From an uncultured Haloferula sp. (GTDB lineage: Bacteria; Verrucomicrobiota; Verrucomicrobiae; Verrucomicrobiales; Akkermansiaceae), in NCBI GenBank assembly GCA_946481625.1, contig CAMLOZ010000085.1:1-9834 (forward strand): DNA of 9,834 nucleotides. Reading direction: 5' to 3'. Numbering within the stretch: position 1 is the first letter of the stretch; the number at the start of each line of letters is the position of its first letter. Shown one piece after another: positions 1-6,354 of the stretch. A model generated the notes under the pieces. That model was not told where the DNA came from. It ran no database searches and saw only the letters and a list, made by a program, of their open reading frames with translations. The position numbers were made by a program, and so were the translations under genes.

Positions 1-97
1 CATCGAAGGAAAAGGAGTCATCGTTCACGTTCACAATCCCCATCACCAGCGGGCGGCGGGGGAAGGCGATCTCCCGGGACGGCAATTTCCAAATCAC
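1..97 (-). CDS. folP: Dihydropteroate synthase, N-terminal fragment (gene runs off the window)
   Basis: Only the first 32 codons are present. The minus strand from a GTG at 97 reads VIWKLPSREIAFPRR followed by PLVMGIVNVNDDSFSFD. The MGIVNVxxDSFS block is the first conserved signature of dihydropteroate synthase (usually MGIVNVTPDSFSDGG), which condenses p-aminobenzoate with 6-hydroxymethyl-dihydropterin diphosphate in folate synthesis. The ND in place of TP fits verrucomicrobial homologues as I recall them. GTG at 97 was chosen because a short leader before the signature is normal; an in-frame TTG at 109 would add four residues. No Shine-Dalgarno sequence is evident. The gene is divergent from the epimerase gene. 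A hairpin lies a few bases upstream of the start. The rest of the protein lies outside the window, so completeness cannot be judged. Confidence 0.82.
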   Translation of the reverse strand, partial: MIWKLPSREIAFPRRPLVMGIVNVNDDSFSFD

Positions 98-100
98 GCG

Positions 101-136
101 GGGATTCAAAAGCCGTCCCGGAACTTTTGGAATCCC
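101..136 (-). promoter_or_regulatory. Hairpin just upstream of the folP start
   Basis: The arms GGGATTCAAAAG (101-112) and CTTTTGGAATCCC (124-136) are complementary apart from one bulged base, with an 11-base loop. On the minus strand the stem ends three bases before the folP GTG, so in a folP transcript it could hide the start, or it could act on DNA as a binding site. It shares the GGATTC/GAATCC half-sites with the two dyads next to it. The function is not known. Confidence 0.4.
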
Positions 137-212
137 GGATTCCCGGCCCCAATTCTACCGGTATCTGTAGGATATCGCAGGCCCGGATCCTCGCGAATCC
201 GGGATTCCCGGC
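130..212. repeat. Two copies of an 18-bp element containing the dyad GAATCCnGGATTC
   Basis: The copies at 130-147 and 195-212 read GAATCCCGGATTCCCGGC and GAATCCGGGATTCCCGGC. They differ only at the seventh base, which is the centre of a perfect 6+1+6 dyad. They are in the same orientation, 65 bp apart (about six helical turns), in the divergent gap between folP and the sugar operon. A conserved dyad with a free central base looks like an operator for a dimeric regulator. A dispersed intergenic repeat is the main alternative. Beyond these and the folP hairpin, I see no gene in 98-317. Confidence 0.55.
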
Positions 213-300
213 GTGTCTGGTGATCGGGCCGATGTCACACTTTGAGCGGAATCATACACGGGTGAACCAATTTCGTCATAGCCTCCGCTCGGCGGTTCAT

Positions 301-306
301 TAGGGT
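301..306 (+). promoter_or_regulatory. Possible -10 element (TAGGGT) of the sugar operon
   Basis: TAGGGT ends 11 bases before the ATG at 318. It resembles TATCGT and TAGCGT at similar distances before the superoxide dismutase and sigma factor genes. No good -35 hexamer is visible at 16-18 bases. If it is real, the mRNA leader would be about five bases, which matches the lack of a Shine-Dalgarno sequence. The call is weak on its own and rests on the recurrence. Confidence 0.3.
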
Positions 307-317
307 GGGTCGAAACC

Positions 318-1214
318 ATGAGCGTCACTTTTGGAGCCAGCACCTGGCTGTGGACTTCCCCCTTCACTTCGGAGCAAGGCGATTTGCTGCGGGGCATCGC
401 CCGTCTCGGCTTCGACGCCGTCGAATTGCCGATCGAGGATCCGGATCTCGTCGATCCTCAAAAGATCCGCCCGATCCTCGAGGAAACCGGGCTGACCCCC
501 TATCTCTGCGGAGCTTTCGGCCCCGGGCGCGACCTGACGAACCCGGATGCCGGCGTGCGGGCCAATACCCGCGCCTACCTGTCGCGCCTCATGGATCTGG
601 CGGAGGCGCTCGGCGTGCCCTTCATCGCCGGCCCGATGTACGCCCAGGTAGGAAAAGCCCGCCAGCTCCCGCCCGAGGAACGCCAGCGCGAGTGGGATCT
701 CGCCGCCGTCGAACTCCACACCGTGGCCACCGAGGCCGGCAACCGCGGCCTGAAGCTCGCCATCGAGGCCATCAACCGCTTCGAGAGCGATCTGGTCAAC
801 ACCACCGCCGATACGATCCGCCTCGTCCGCGCCATTGATCACCCCGCCGCCAAGGCGATGATCGACACCTTCCACATGACCATCGAGGAAGCGGACATCG
901 GTGCGGCGATCCGCCATGCCGGTGACGATCTCATCCACGTCCAGGTCAGCGAGAATCACCGCGGTGTCACCGGCACGGGGCTGACCCCGTGGCAGGACTT
1001 CCGCGAGGCGCTCGAGGACATCGGCTACAAGGGTGCCGTCGTCATCGAATCCTTCACCCCCGATAACCGGGACCTCGCCGGTGCCGTGTGCATCTGGAAG
1101 CGCTTCACCGCCACGCAGGACGAATTCGCCGCGCGCGGCCTCGCCTTCCTCCGCGACCTTTTCGACCAGCCGCGGGGCTCGGCGAAGGCTTCCGCCCTTG
1201 CCGCCTCCGTCTAA
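318..1214 (+). CDS. Sugar epimerase of the D-tagatose/D-psicose 3-epimerase type (xylose-isomerase-like TIM barrel)
   Basis: The protein has 298 residues, normal for this family of metal-dependent ketohexose 3-epimerases and sugar-phosphate isomerases. Family landmarks are IEAINRFESDLVNT (149-162, metal ligand E150), MIDTFHMTIEE (181-191, metal ligand D183 and substrate His186), IHVQVSENHRG (206-216, with the conserved Arg at 215) and VVIESF (241-246, fourth ligand E244). By my alignment from memory to Pseudomonas cichorii tagatose 3-epimerase, whose ligands are E152, D185, H211 and E246, the third ligand falls on Gln209 instead of His. The last 20 residues are Ala/Ser-rich and probably disordered. 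There is no signal peptide, so it should be cytoplasmic. ATG 318 opens directly into the first beta strand (VTFGASTWLW). It is the first gene of a two-gene unit with the oxidoreductase 39 bases downstream. Such pairs often handle inositols, rare ketoses or 3-keto-sugars. The true substrate is unknown. Confidence 0.88.
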   Translation: MSVTFGASTWLWTSPFTSEQGDLLRGIARLGFDAVELPIEDPDLVDPQKIRPILEETGLTPYLCGAFGPGRDLTNPDAGVRANTRAYLSRLMDLAEALGVPFIAGPMYAQVGKARQLPPEERQREWDLAAVELHTVATEAGNRGLKLAIEAINRFESDLVNTTADTIRLVRAIDHPAAKAMIDTFHMTIEEADIGAAIRHAGDDLIHVQVSENHRGVTGTGLTPWQDFREALEDIGYKGAVVIESFTPDNRDLAGAVCIWKRFTATQDEFAARGLAFLRDLFDQPRGSAKASALAASV

Positions 1215-1253
1215 TCTCTGGTTTTCTCCCCTCCGGTCTCCCTTCTCAAATCC

Positions 1254-2378
1254 ATGAGCGACATCAACATTGCCATCGTCGGGCTCGGCTTCGGAGCCGA
1301 GTTCATCCCGATCTACCAGCGCCTGAAGGGCGTGAACATGTATGCCATCTGCCAGCGGACCCAGTCGAAGCTGGACGAAGTGGGCGACAAGTTCGGGATC
1401 GCCAAGCGCTACACCTCCTACGACGACCTCCTCGCCGACCCGGAGGTGCACGCGGTGCACATCAACTCCCCGATCCCCGACCACGGCCAACAGTCGATCA
1501 AGGCGCTCAAGGCGGGCAAGCACGTCGCCTGCACCGTCCCGATGGCGACCAGCCTCGACGAGTGCAAGCAGATCATCGACCTCTGCAAGGAAACCGGCCT
1601 GAAGTACATGATGATGGAGACCGTGGTCTATGCCCGCGAGTTCCTCTTCATGAAGGAGCTCTACGAGAAGGGCGAGCTCGGGAAGGTCCAGTTCCTGCGC
1701 GCGACGCACCAGCAGGACATGGAAGGCTGGCCCGGCTACTGGCCCGGCCTGCCGCCGATGTATTACGCGACCCACTGCGTGGGCCCCATTCTCGGCCTCA
1801 TGGGCAACCAAGCCGAGTATGTTTCCTGCTTCGGCTCCGGCACGATCGCGGAAGAAATGCACTCCTGCTACGGGTCGCCCTTCGCGATCGAAACGTGCCA
1901 CATCAAGATGAAGGACAGCGACCTCTCCGCGCAGGTCGTCCGCTCGCTCTTCGATGTCGCCCGCCAGTACCGCGAGTCCTTCGAAGTTTACGGCACGAAG
2001 AAGTCGGTCGAGTGGCCGCTGATCGAGCACGACCCGCTCGTGATCCACACTGCCAAGAAGCCGGAGCCCGAGATCCCCGAGGAGGTCGAGTGCCCGGACT
2101 TCGCGCACTATCTGCCGGAGGAAATCCAGCTCTTCACCAAGGGCGGCGTTTACGGCGGCGATACCGGCGAGGAGCACCTTTCCTTCGTCCAAGGCTCCGG
2201 CCACGGCGGTAGTCACCCGCACCTCGTGCACCAGTTCGTGAAGATGCTGCAGACCGGCGTGGATTCCTATCCGAACGCCGTGCAAAGCGCGAACATCACC
2301 TGCACCGGCATCCTCGCCCACGAATCCGCGCTCAAGGGCGGGGAGATCGTGAGGCTGCCGGAGTGGACGCTTTCCTAA
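1254..2378 (+). CDS. Gfo/Idh/MocA family NAD(P)-dependent oxidoreductase lacking the usual EKP lysine
   Basis: The protein has 374 residues, typical for the family. The N-terminal Rossmann domain opens with NIAIVGLGFGAEF (dinucleotide-binding G10-x-G12-x2-A15). The segment AVHINSPIPDHGQQSIKALKAGKHV (67-91) is the usual cofactor-site region. The family motif that normally reads C-E-K-P, with the catalytic lysine, is here CTVPMA (93-98), with Val95 in the lysine position. The C-terminal alpha/beta domain follows from about 125, and H174 in MYYATHCVGP probably corresponds to the family's catalytic histidine. No signal peptide is seen. It lies 39 bases after the epimerase stop on the same strand and so is probably cotranscribed, with a strong hairpin after it. 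The pairing suggests oxidation or reduction of a sugar or cyclitol alongside epimerisation. The substrate is unknown, and the lost lysine makes standard dehydrogenase chemistry uncertain. Confidence 0.88.
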   Translation: MSDINIAIVGLGFGAEFIPIYQRLKGVNMYAICQRTQSKLDEVGDKFGIAKRYTSYDDLLADPEVHAVHINSPIPDHGQQSIKALKAGKHVACTVPMATSLDECKQIIDLCKETGLKYMMMETVVYAREFLFMKELYEKGELGKVQFLRATHQQDMEGWPGYWPGLPPMYYATHCVGPILGLMGNQAEYVSCFGSGTIAEEMHSCYGSPFAIETCHIKMKDSDLSAQVVRSLFDVARQYRESFEVYGTKKSVEWPLIEHDPLVIHTAKKPEPEIPEEVECPDFAHYLPEEIQLFTKGGVYGGDTGEEHLSFVQGSGHGGSHPHLVHQFVKMLQTGVDSYPNAVQSANITCTGILAHESALKGGEIVRLPEWTLS

Positions 2379-2396
2379 CGGATTTCCAGGATAGAT

Positions 2397-2447
2397 CCGC
2401 ATCAAAGAAAGGTACTCCGCGAGGGGTGCCTTTTCTTTTTGATGCGG
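2397..2447. terminator. Bidirectional rho-independent terminator between convergent genes
   Basis: The outer arms ccgcatcaaa (2397-2406) and tttgatgcgg (2438-2447) pair perfectly over 10 bp. Inside them, gaaa (2407-2410) pairs with tttc (2432-2435), and ggtact (2411-2416) pairs with ggtgcc (2425-2430) with two G-U pairs, around an 8-base loop. The A-rich left arm and T-rich right arm make the core hairpin a normal terminator read from either strand. It sits 18 bases after the oxidoreductase stop and 13 bases after the helicase stop on the other strand, so it can end both transcripts. Confidence 0.85.
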
Positions 2448-2460
2448 CACATGCCTTCGG

Positions 2461-5166
2461 CTACTCCACACCCCCTGCAAAGTGCGCGCGTATTGCGCCG
2501 AGACATCGTTCCGGATCGCCGCGCCACTCGTGGATCCCGAGCGGGATCAATATCAATCCGGTGCGCTGGAGAAGCAGTTGATCCCGAAGCGATACCCTTT
2601 CGCCGGCCGGGCCGCGCTGCCCGACCAAGTCGATGGCGATCCGGCGGCCCGCCGCGTCGCTGACCAGAAGATCCACGGGAATGCCGCCGACGGAGAGCCC
2701 CATCTCGCAACCGAGCCCGCCCGCGCGAAGACGGCCGGCGACCTCATGCACCCAGCGGCAGGCCGGGTCGTCCAGCGGCAGCCGGTGGTGCTGTTCCAGC
2801 GAACGCAGCCAATGGCGCAGCAGGGAATCCTCCGGCAACGCGGCGCGGTCCACCGAGTGAAACACGATCAGATGATCCCGGGCGCGGGTGATCGAGACAT
2901 TGAAAACATCCTCCCGCTCCAGGAACCGCCGGACTGAAGCGGGGCAATCCCCGGAGAGCGCGAGCGAGATGATCATGACATCGCGTTCGTCGCCTTGAAA
3001 ACCATGGGCGGTTGAGGCCACGAGCGAGTGCTCGCCCACCAGCGTCGAGAGGAGTTCATGCCCGAGGTGACGTGTCATCGCGGAAGCGAAGGCATCGACC
3101 TGCGCGCGGAAGGGGGAGAGGAACCCGATGCTGGGCTTTCTTCCGGAAGCGGGACGGCTCTCGAGCCAGCGCCGCAGGTAGGCCGCCACTTGTTCGAGTT
3201 CCTGCTCGTTCACTCCCCGGCTATCCCGGTTGCCCTCGACCCGATGCAACTCGGCCGCCGGGGCCGTGCCATGCTCGCCGGGAAGCTCCCGCATCAGGCT
3301 GAGCCGGCCGCGGTAAAAGGTGGCATTACTGAAAGCGATTAGCTCCGGACGGGAACGGAAGTGCTCGGAGAGAAAGTGGACGGAGTCGGTCACTTCCAGG
3401 GCGGCGTCAATCAGGGACACCTGCCGGAAGTGGAATCTCTCCCGGTCGTCGCGCGGGATCTCGTGACGTTCGCCGAGCGCGGCCAGACGGGCATCGGCCA
3501 AAAAGGAAACATGCCGCAATTGCTTCGGATCACCGGCGATGAGAACCCGTTCGCCGCGGTGGATCGCGGGGATGGCGGAGGCGAGATCGCACTGGCTGGA
3601 CTCATCGATCACAACCAGCGGGAAGAGCCCGGCTTCAAGAGGCAGCACCCGGTGGAGGTCGTCCGACTCGACGATCCAAATGGGGAAAATGGCGAGGAGG
3701 TGGTCGAAGCGCACGCCGGTGACGTCGCGCTCCCACGCGCCGCTGCTGCGTCGCTTCAGCGCGTTGCGGTAGAGCCGCAGGTTTTCCCGAATGGGCTTTT
3801 CCTGAATCAGACGGTCGATCCGCAGTGCGTGGGTTTCGGCGATGTTCCGCTTGGCGTCGCGGATGCGTTGGAGTTGGAGATCCTGCAAGCGTCCTGCCAT
3901 TTCCATCAGCAGAGGTGAGGAGGGACCGGTCTTTCCCCACCATTGGCCGAGCTTGTGCCACCATCGGGGATCCCCTTCGGGGTCGAACCATCTGCCCGTG
4001 GCGATCGCGGCGTCCAACTGCGATTCGAAGGAACGGGTTTCGCTGGCGAGAGTGGCATGGGTCTTGGCGAGACTCCGATGCGATGCCGTGGACTTCGGAT
4101 CGGCGTAGGCGCGGGAGAGGAGCAGGTCGATCTGGTCGCGCAATTTCAAGACGCCCTTCCTGCTGCCGGTTCGCAGCGTCAGCGAATCATTGCCCACGAT
4201 GCGGTCGATGGTCCGCGCCATCACATCCGCGGCCTTCGCGCTGCGGCACACCATGAGAACTCCCTGACCGCGGATGGCATGCTCGATGGCGGCTGCTGCC
4301 AGGGTAAAGGTTTTGCCCGTGCCGGGTGGACCATGGCAGACGGTGATGCGCGCTGCGGCGGCATCCCGGACCAAGGATTCCTGCGCGGTGGAAAGCACGG
4401 CCGGGACACTCTCGGGACGGCATGCGGACTTCGCGACCGCGGGAGGTCGGGTGCCACGGCCGAAGAGCGATCGGAGAACGGGACCGGGGGCAGTGATGCG
4501 CGAGATCTCATCGAGCACGCCGCGGACGTTGGGCGAGCGTTCGGAAAGGATCATTGCCGCCGCCGCATGCAGCTTCAGTCCGGGCTCCGTCGCCGCTGCC
4601 TTGAGTGCGGAGGCCTTGGCGAGCGGAGTAAGCAGGGAATTCGTATCGATGTCAGGGAACACGCTGAGAAGCGTCTCGGCGGCGGTGGAAACAGCGCAGC
4701 CGCTATCCAAGAGGGTGGTGAGACGCGGGCTCCATTCGTTTTCCCGTCCTTCCGTGAGGCCGAGCAGTTCGATCACCACCGGATTGAAGCGCCATTCGCG
4801 GGCATCGATTTCGAAGGTGCCGCCTTGGGGCGTGGAATCTTCCACGGGAAAGAGCAGGACGGGAGCCGCGAGCTCGCGTCCGCCGGCATGGCCTGTTAGA
4901 AAGAGTGTCGCGTAGTGAAGCCCGCACTCGCGGCGGTAGAGGTTGGCCCGGTCGGCGAGTTCCCGGGCTTGGGACGGAGGCAAATCGACCAGCCAGCTCG
5001 GCACGCCGGTGGCGCGGTCCTCGCCGGCGAGGAAATAGCGCGACTTCACTGTCTTCGCGAACACGTTCACGATACCTCGACCGGACCGTTCCTCCGCGAG
5101 GCAATCCCGCAACCATCGCAGGATCGATTCCGTTCCCCGACCTTGGTCTGCACCGTTGTCTGGCAC
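2461..5166 (-). CDS. Upf1/Dna2-like superfamily 1 helicase with a degenerate restriction-endonuclease-like C-terminus
   Basis: From the GTG at 5166 the protein has 901 residues. The helicase core is complete: a Gln-motif-like TAQESLV, Walker A GPPGTGKT (279-286), Walker B DESSQ (521-525), motif III GDPKQL (545-550), motif IV region EHFRSRPELIAFSN (601-614), motif V TAHGFQGDERDV (719-730) and motif VI VSITRARDHL (757-766). The order and spacing fit the AAA_11/AAA_12 Upf1-like SF1B class, ATP-driven translocases on DNA or RNA. The first 250 residues match nothing I recognise. Residues about 814-901 resemble the Vsr/DUF559-type nuclease fold found at the end of many such helicases, but the acidic positions read VDLLV and AIDLVG, so catalysis is doubtful. 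The reading frame is open upstream: an ATG at 5283 (940 aa) overlaps the start of the divergent SOD gene, and another lies at 5328. GTG 5166 was preferred because it leaves room for the SOD promoter and starts just before the homologous-looking ESILRWLRDCLAEE. The role may be repair, RNA metabolism or defence. Its neighbours do not form a defence island. Confidence 0.85.
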   Translation of the reverse strand: MPDNGADQGRGTESILRWLRDCLAEERSGRGIVNVFAKTVKSRYFLAGEDRATGVPSWLVDLPPSQARELADRANLYRRECGLHYATLFLTGHAGGRELAAPVLLFPVEDSTPQGGTFEIDAREWRFNPVVIELLGLTEGRENEWSPRLTTLLDSGCAVSTAAETLLSVFPDIDTNSLLTPLAKASALKAAATEPGLKLHAAAAMILSERSPNVRGVLDEISRITAPGPVLRSLFGRGTRPPAVAKSACRPESVPAVLSTAQESLVRDAAAARITVCHGPPGTGKTFTLAAAAIEHAIRGQGVLMVCRSAKAADVMARTIDRIVGNDSLTLRTGSRKGVLKLRDQIDLLLSRAYADPKSTASHRSLAKTHATLASETRSFESQLDAAIATGRWFDPEGDPRWWHKLGQWWGKTGPSSPLLMEMAGRLQDLQLQRIRDAKRNIAETHALRIDRLIQEKPIRENLRLYRNALKRRSSGAWERDVTGVRFDHLLAIFPIWIVESDDLHRVLPLEAGLFPLVVIDESSQCDLASAIPAIHRGERVLIAGDPKQLRHVSFLADARLAALGERHEIPRDDRERFHFRQVSLIDAALEVTDSVHFLSEHFRSRPELIAFSNATFYRGRLSLMRELPGEHGTAPAAELHRVEGNRDSRGVNEQELEQVAAYLRRWLESRPASGRKPSIGFLSPFRAQVDAFASAMTRHLGHELLSTLVGEHSLVASTAHGFQGDERDVMIISLALSGDCPASVRRFLEREDVFNVSITRARDHLIVFHSVDRAALPEDSLLRHWLRSLEQHHRLPLDDPACRWVHEVAGRLRAGGLGCEMGLSVGGIPVDLLVSDAAGRRIAIDLVGQRGPAGERVSLRDQLLLQRTGLILIPLGIHEWRGDPERCLGAIRAHFAGGVE

Positions 5167-5245
5167 ACCGGCAGTGTGAAAATCCGGCCGGACAAGGCGA
5201 GGAAATCCCCGCTGCAGGGAGGACTGGAGCCGGGATTCTTTCCAT

Positions 5246-5273
5246 TTGTCCCCCCGGCGAACCTGTCTATCGT
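5246..5273 (+). promoter_or_regulatory. Probable promoter of the superoxide dismutase gene
   Basis: TTGTCC (5246-5251) and TATCGT (5268-5273) are separated by 16 bases and resemble sigma-70 -35 and -10 boxes. The -10 box ends only 8 bases before the ATG at 5282, so transcription should begin about two bases before the start codon. No Shine-Dalgarno sequence is present, which agrees with a near-leaderless mRNA. Confidence 0.5.
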
Positions 5274-5281
5274 GCGGGACC

Positions 5282-6007
<726 letters not shown>

Positions 6008-6010
6008 CCG

Positions 6011-6030
6011 CGCGACTCTCCGGAGTTGCG
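6011..6030 (+). terminator. Likely terminator hairpin after the superoxide dismutase gene
   Basis: The arms cgcgactc (6011-6018) and gagttgcg (6023-6030) form an 8-bp stem with one G-U pair and a TCCG loop, starting three bases after the SOD stop. The following tctccttgtgttctc is only moderately T-rich, so it may be a weak terminator or a 3'-end stabilising hairpin. Confidence 0.45.
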
Positions 6031-6114
6031 TCTCCTTGTGTTCTCGCTGGCCAATCGGCCAAGCTCTCCGGGCGGCCCGGCCGGGGGGCCCTGTCGATTC
6101 GGGAAATCGCGGTG

Positions 6115-6138
6115 CCCTTCCTCGCAAGCGGGGAAGGG
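6115..6138. repeat. GC-rich palindromic hairpin of a dispersed intergenic type
   Basis: The arms cccttcctcg (6115-6124) and cggggaaggg (6129-6138) pair over 10 bp with one G-T, around the loop CAAG. On the minus strand it resembles the CCTCTCCCCGCTTGCGGGGAGAGG palindrome class that I recall being scattered through intergenic DNA of many bacteria, often annotated as spurious small ORFs. There is no T-tract on either side, so it is not an obvious terminator. The gap 6008-6354 holds no gene; it consists of this and the next three repeat blocks plus the sigma factor's control region. Confidence 0.5.
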
Positions 6139-6154
6139 GATCCATGTATTCGGC

Positions 6155-6181
6155 TTCCGTGTGTTCCGTGTATTCCGTGGT
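6155..6181. repeat. Three tandem 9-mers, TTCCGTGTn type
   Basis: TTCCGTGTG, TTCCGTGTA and TTCCGTGGT follow one another without gaps (6155, 6164, 6173). A partial unit, TTCGGC, precedes them. On the minus strand this reads ACCACGGAATACACGGAA, a short-period motif I know from intergenic DNA of many unrelated bacteria, where it yields spurious HGIHGTHG-like translations. It is not coding. Confidence 0.6.
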
Positions 6182-6202
6182 TCTTCTTTCTGCCTTTCAA
6201 AT

Positions 6203-6221
6203 TTCGCGCCCCTTCGCGGTT
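6203..6221. repeat. Two TTCGCG units 10 bp apart, ending in GCGGTT
   Basis: TTCGCGCCCC (6203-6212) is followed by TTCGCGGTT (6213-6221). The minus strand reads AACCGCGAAGGGGCGCGAA, like the AACCGCGAAGG(A)CGCGAA family of dispersed intergenic repeats. It ends in GGTT like the neighbouring 9-mer block, so the blocks may be diverged members of one family. Confidence 0.45.
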
Positions 6222-6247
6222 CAAACCTCCGCCCCTCCCACCTCTTC

Positions 6248-6274
6248 ATTCGTAAGATTCGTCGGATTCGTGGT
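6248..6274. repeat. Three tandem 9-mers, ATTCGTnnn type
   Basis: ATTCGTAAG, ATTCGTCGG and ATTCGTGGT are contiguous (6248, 6257, 6266), with an exact 9-bp period. The last unit ends in GTGGT like the last unit of the block at 6173. The minus strand reads ACCACGAATCCGACGAAT, another widely seen intergenic motif. It is not coding. Confidence 0.6.
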
Positions 6275-6310
6275 GCTTCCATTCCAGGCTCCCCAAAATC
6301 CCCGCAAATT

Positions 6311-6348
6311 CTTGTCCGTTTCTCCCCGTAGCCGGACAAGATAGCGTG
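6311..6348 (+). promoter_or_regulatory. Inverted repeat and promoter-like -10 before the sigma factor gene
   Basis: cttgtccg (6311-6318) and cggacaag (6333-6340) form a perfect 8-bp inverted repeat with a 14-base spacer. It is followed directly by a -10-like TAGCGT (6343-6348) that ends 6 bases before the ATG at 6355. The dyad spans the expected -35 region, so a factor bound there would control transcription. The best -35 at normal spacing is a poor TTTCTC, so the promoter may need an activator or an alternative sigma factor, possibly the gene's own product. Confidence 0.4.
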
Positions 6349-6354
6349 GAAAAC

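Noticed and set aside
155..397. An 80-residue minus-strand frame across the divergent gap
   Set aside because: It overlaps the dyad repeats and the start of the epimerase gene and has no coding character.
300..2480. A 726-residue open frame on the minus strand across the epimerase and oxidoreductase genes
   Set aside because: It spans two well-supported plus-strand enzymes. Its translation is Val/Gly/Asp/Arg-rich without domains, the usual antisense shadow of high-G+C codon use.
2482..4899. Several plus-strand open frames of 75-318 residues
   Set aside because: All lie opposite the helicase gene with its full motif set, and none shows a recognisable domain or start signal.
6155..6274. A possible CRISPR array in the tandem-repeat region
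   Set aside because: Repeat units are only 9-10 bases with no spacers of uniform size, and no cas gene is near.
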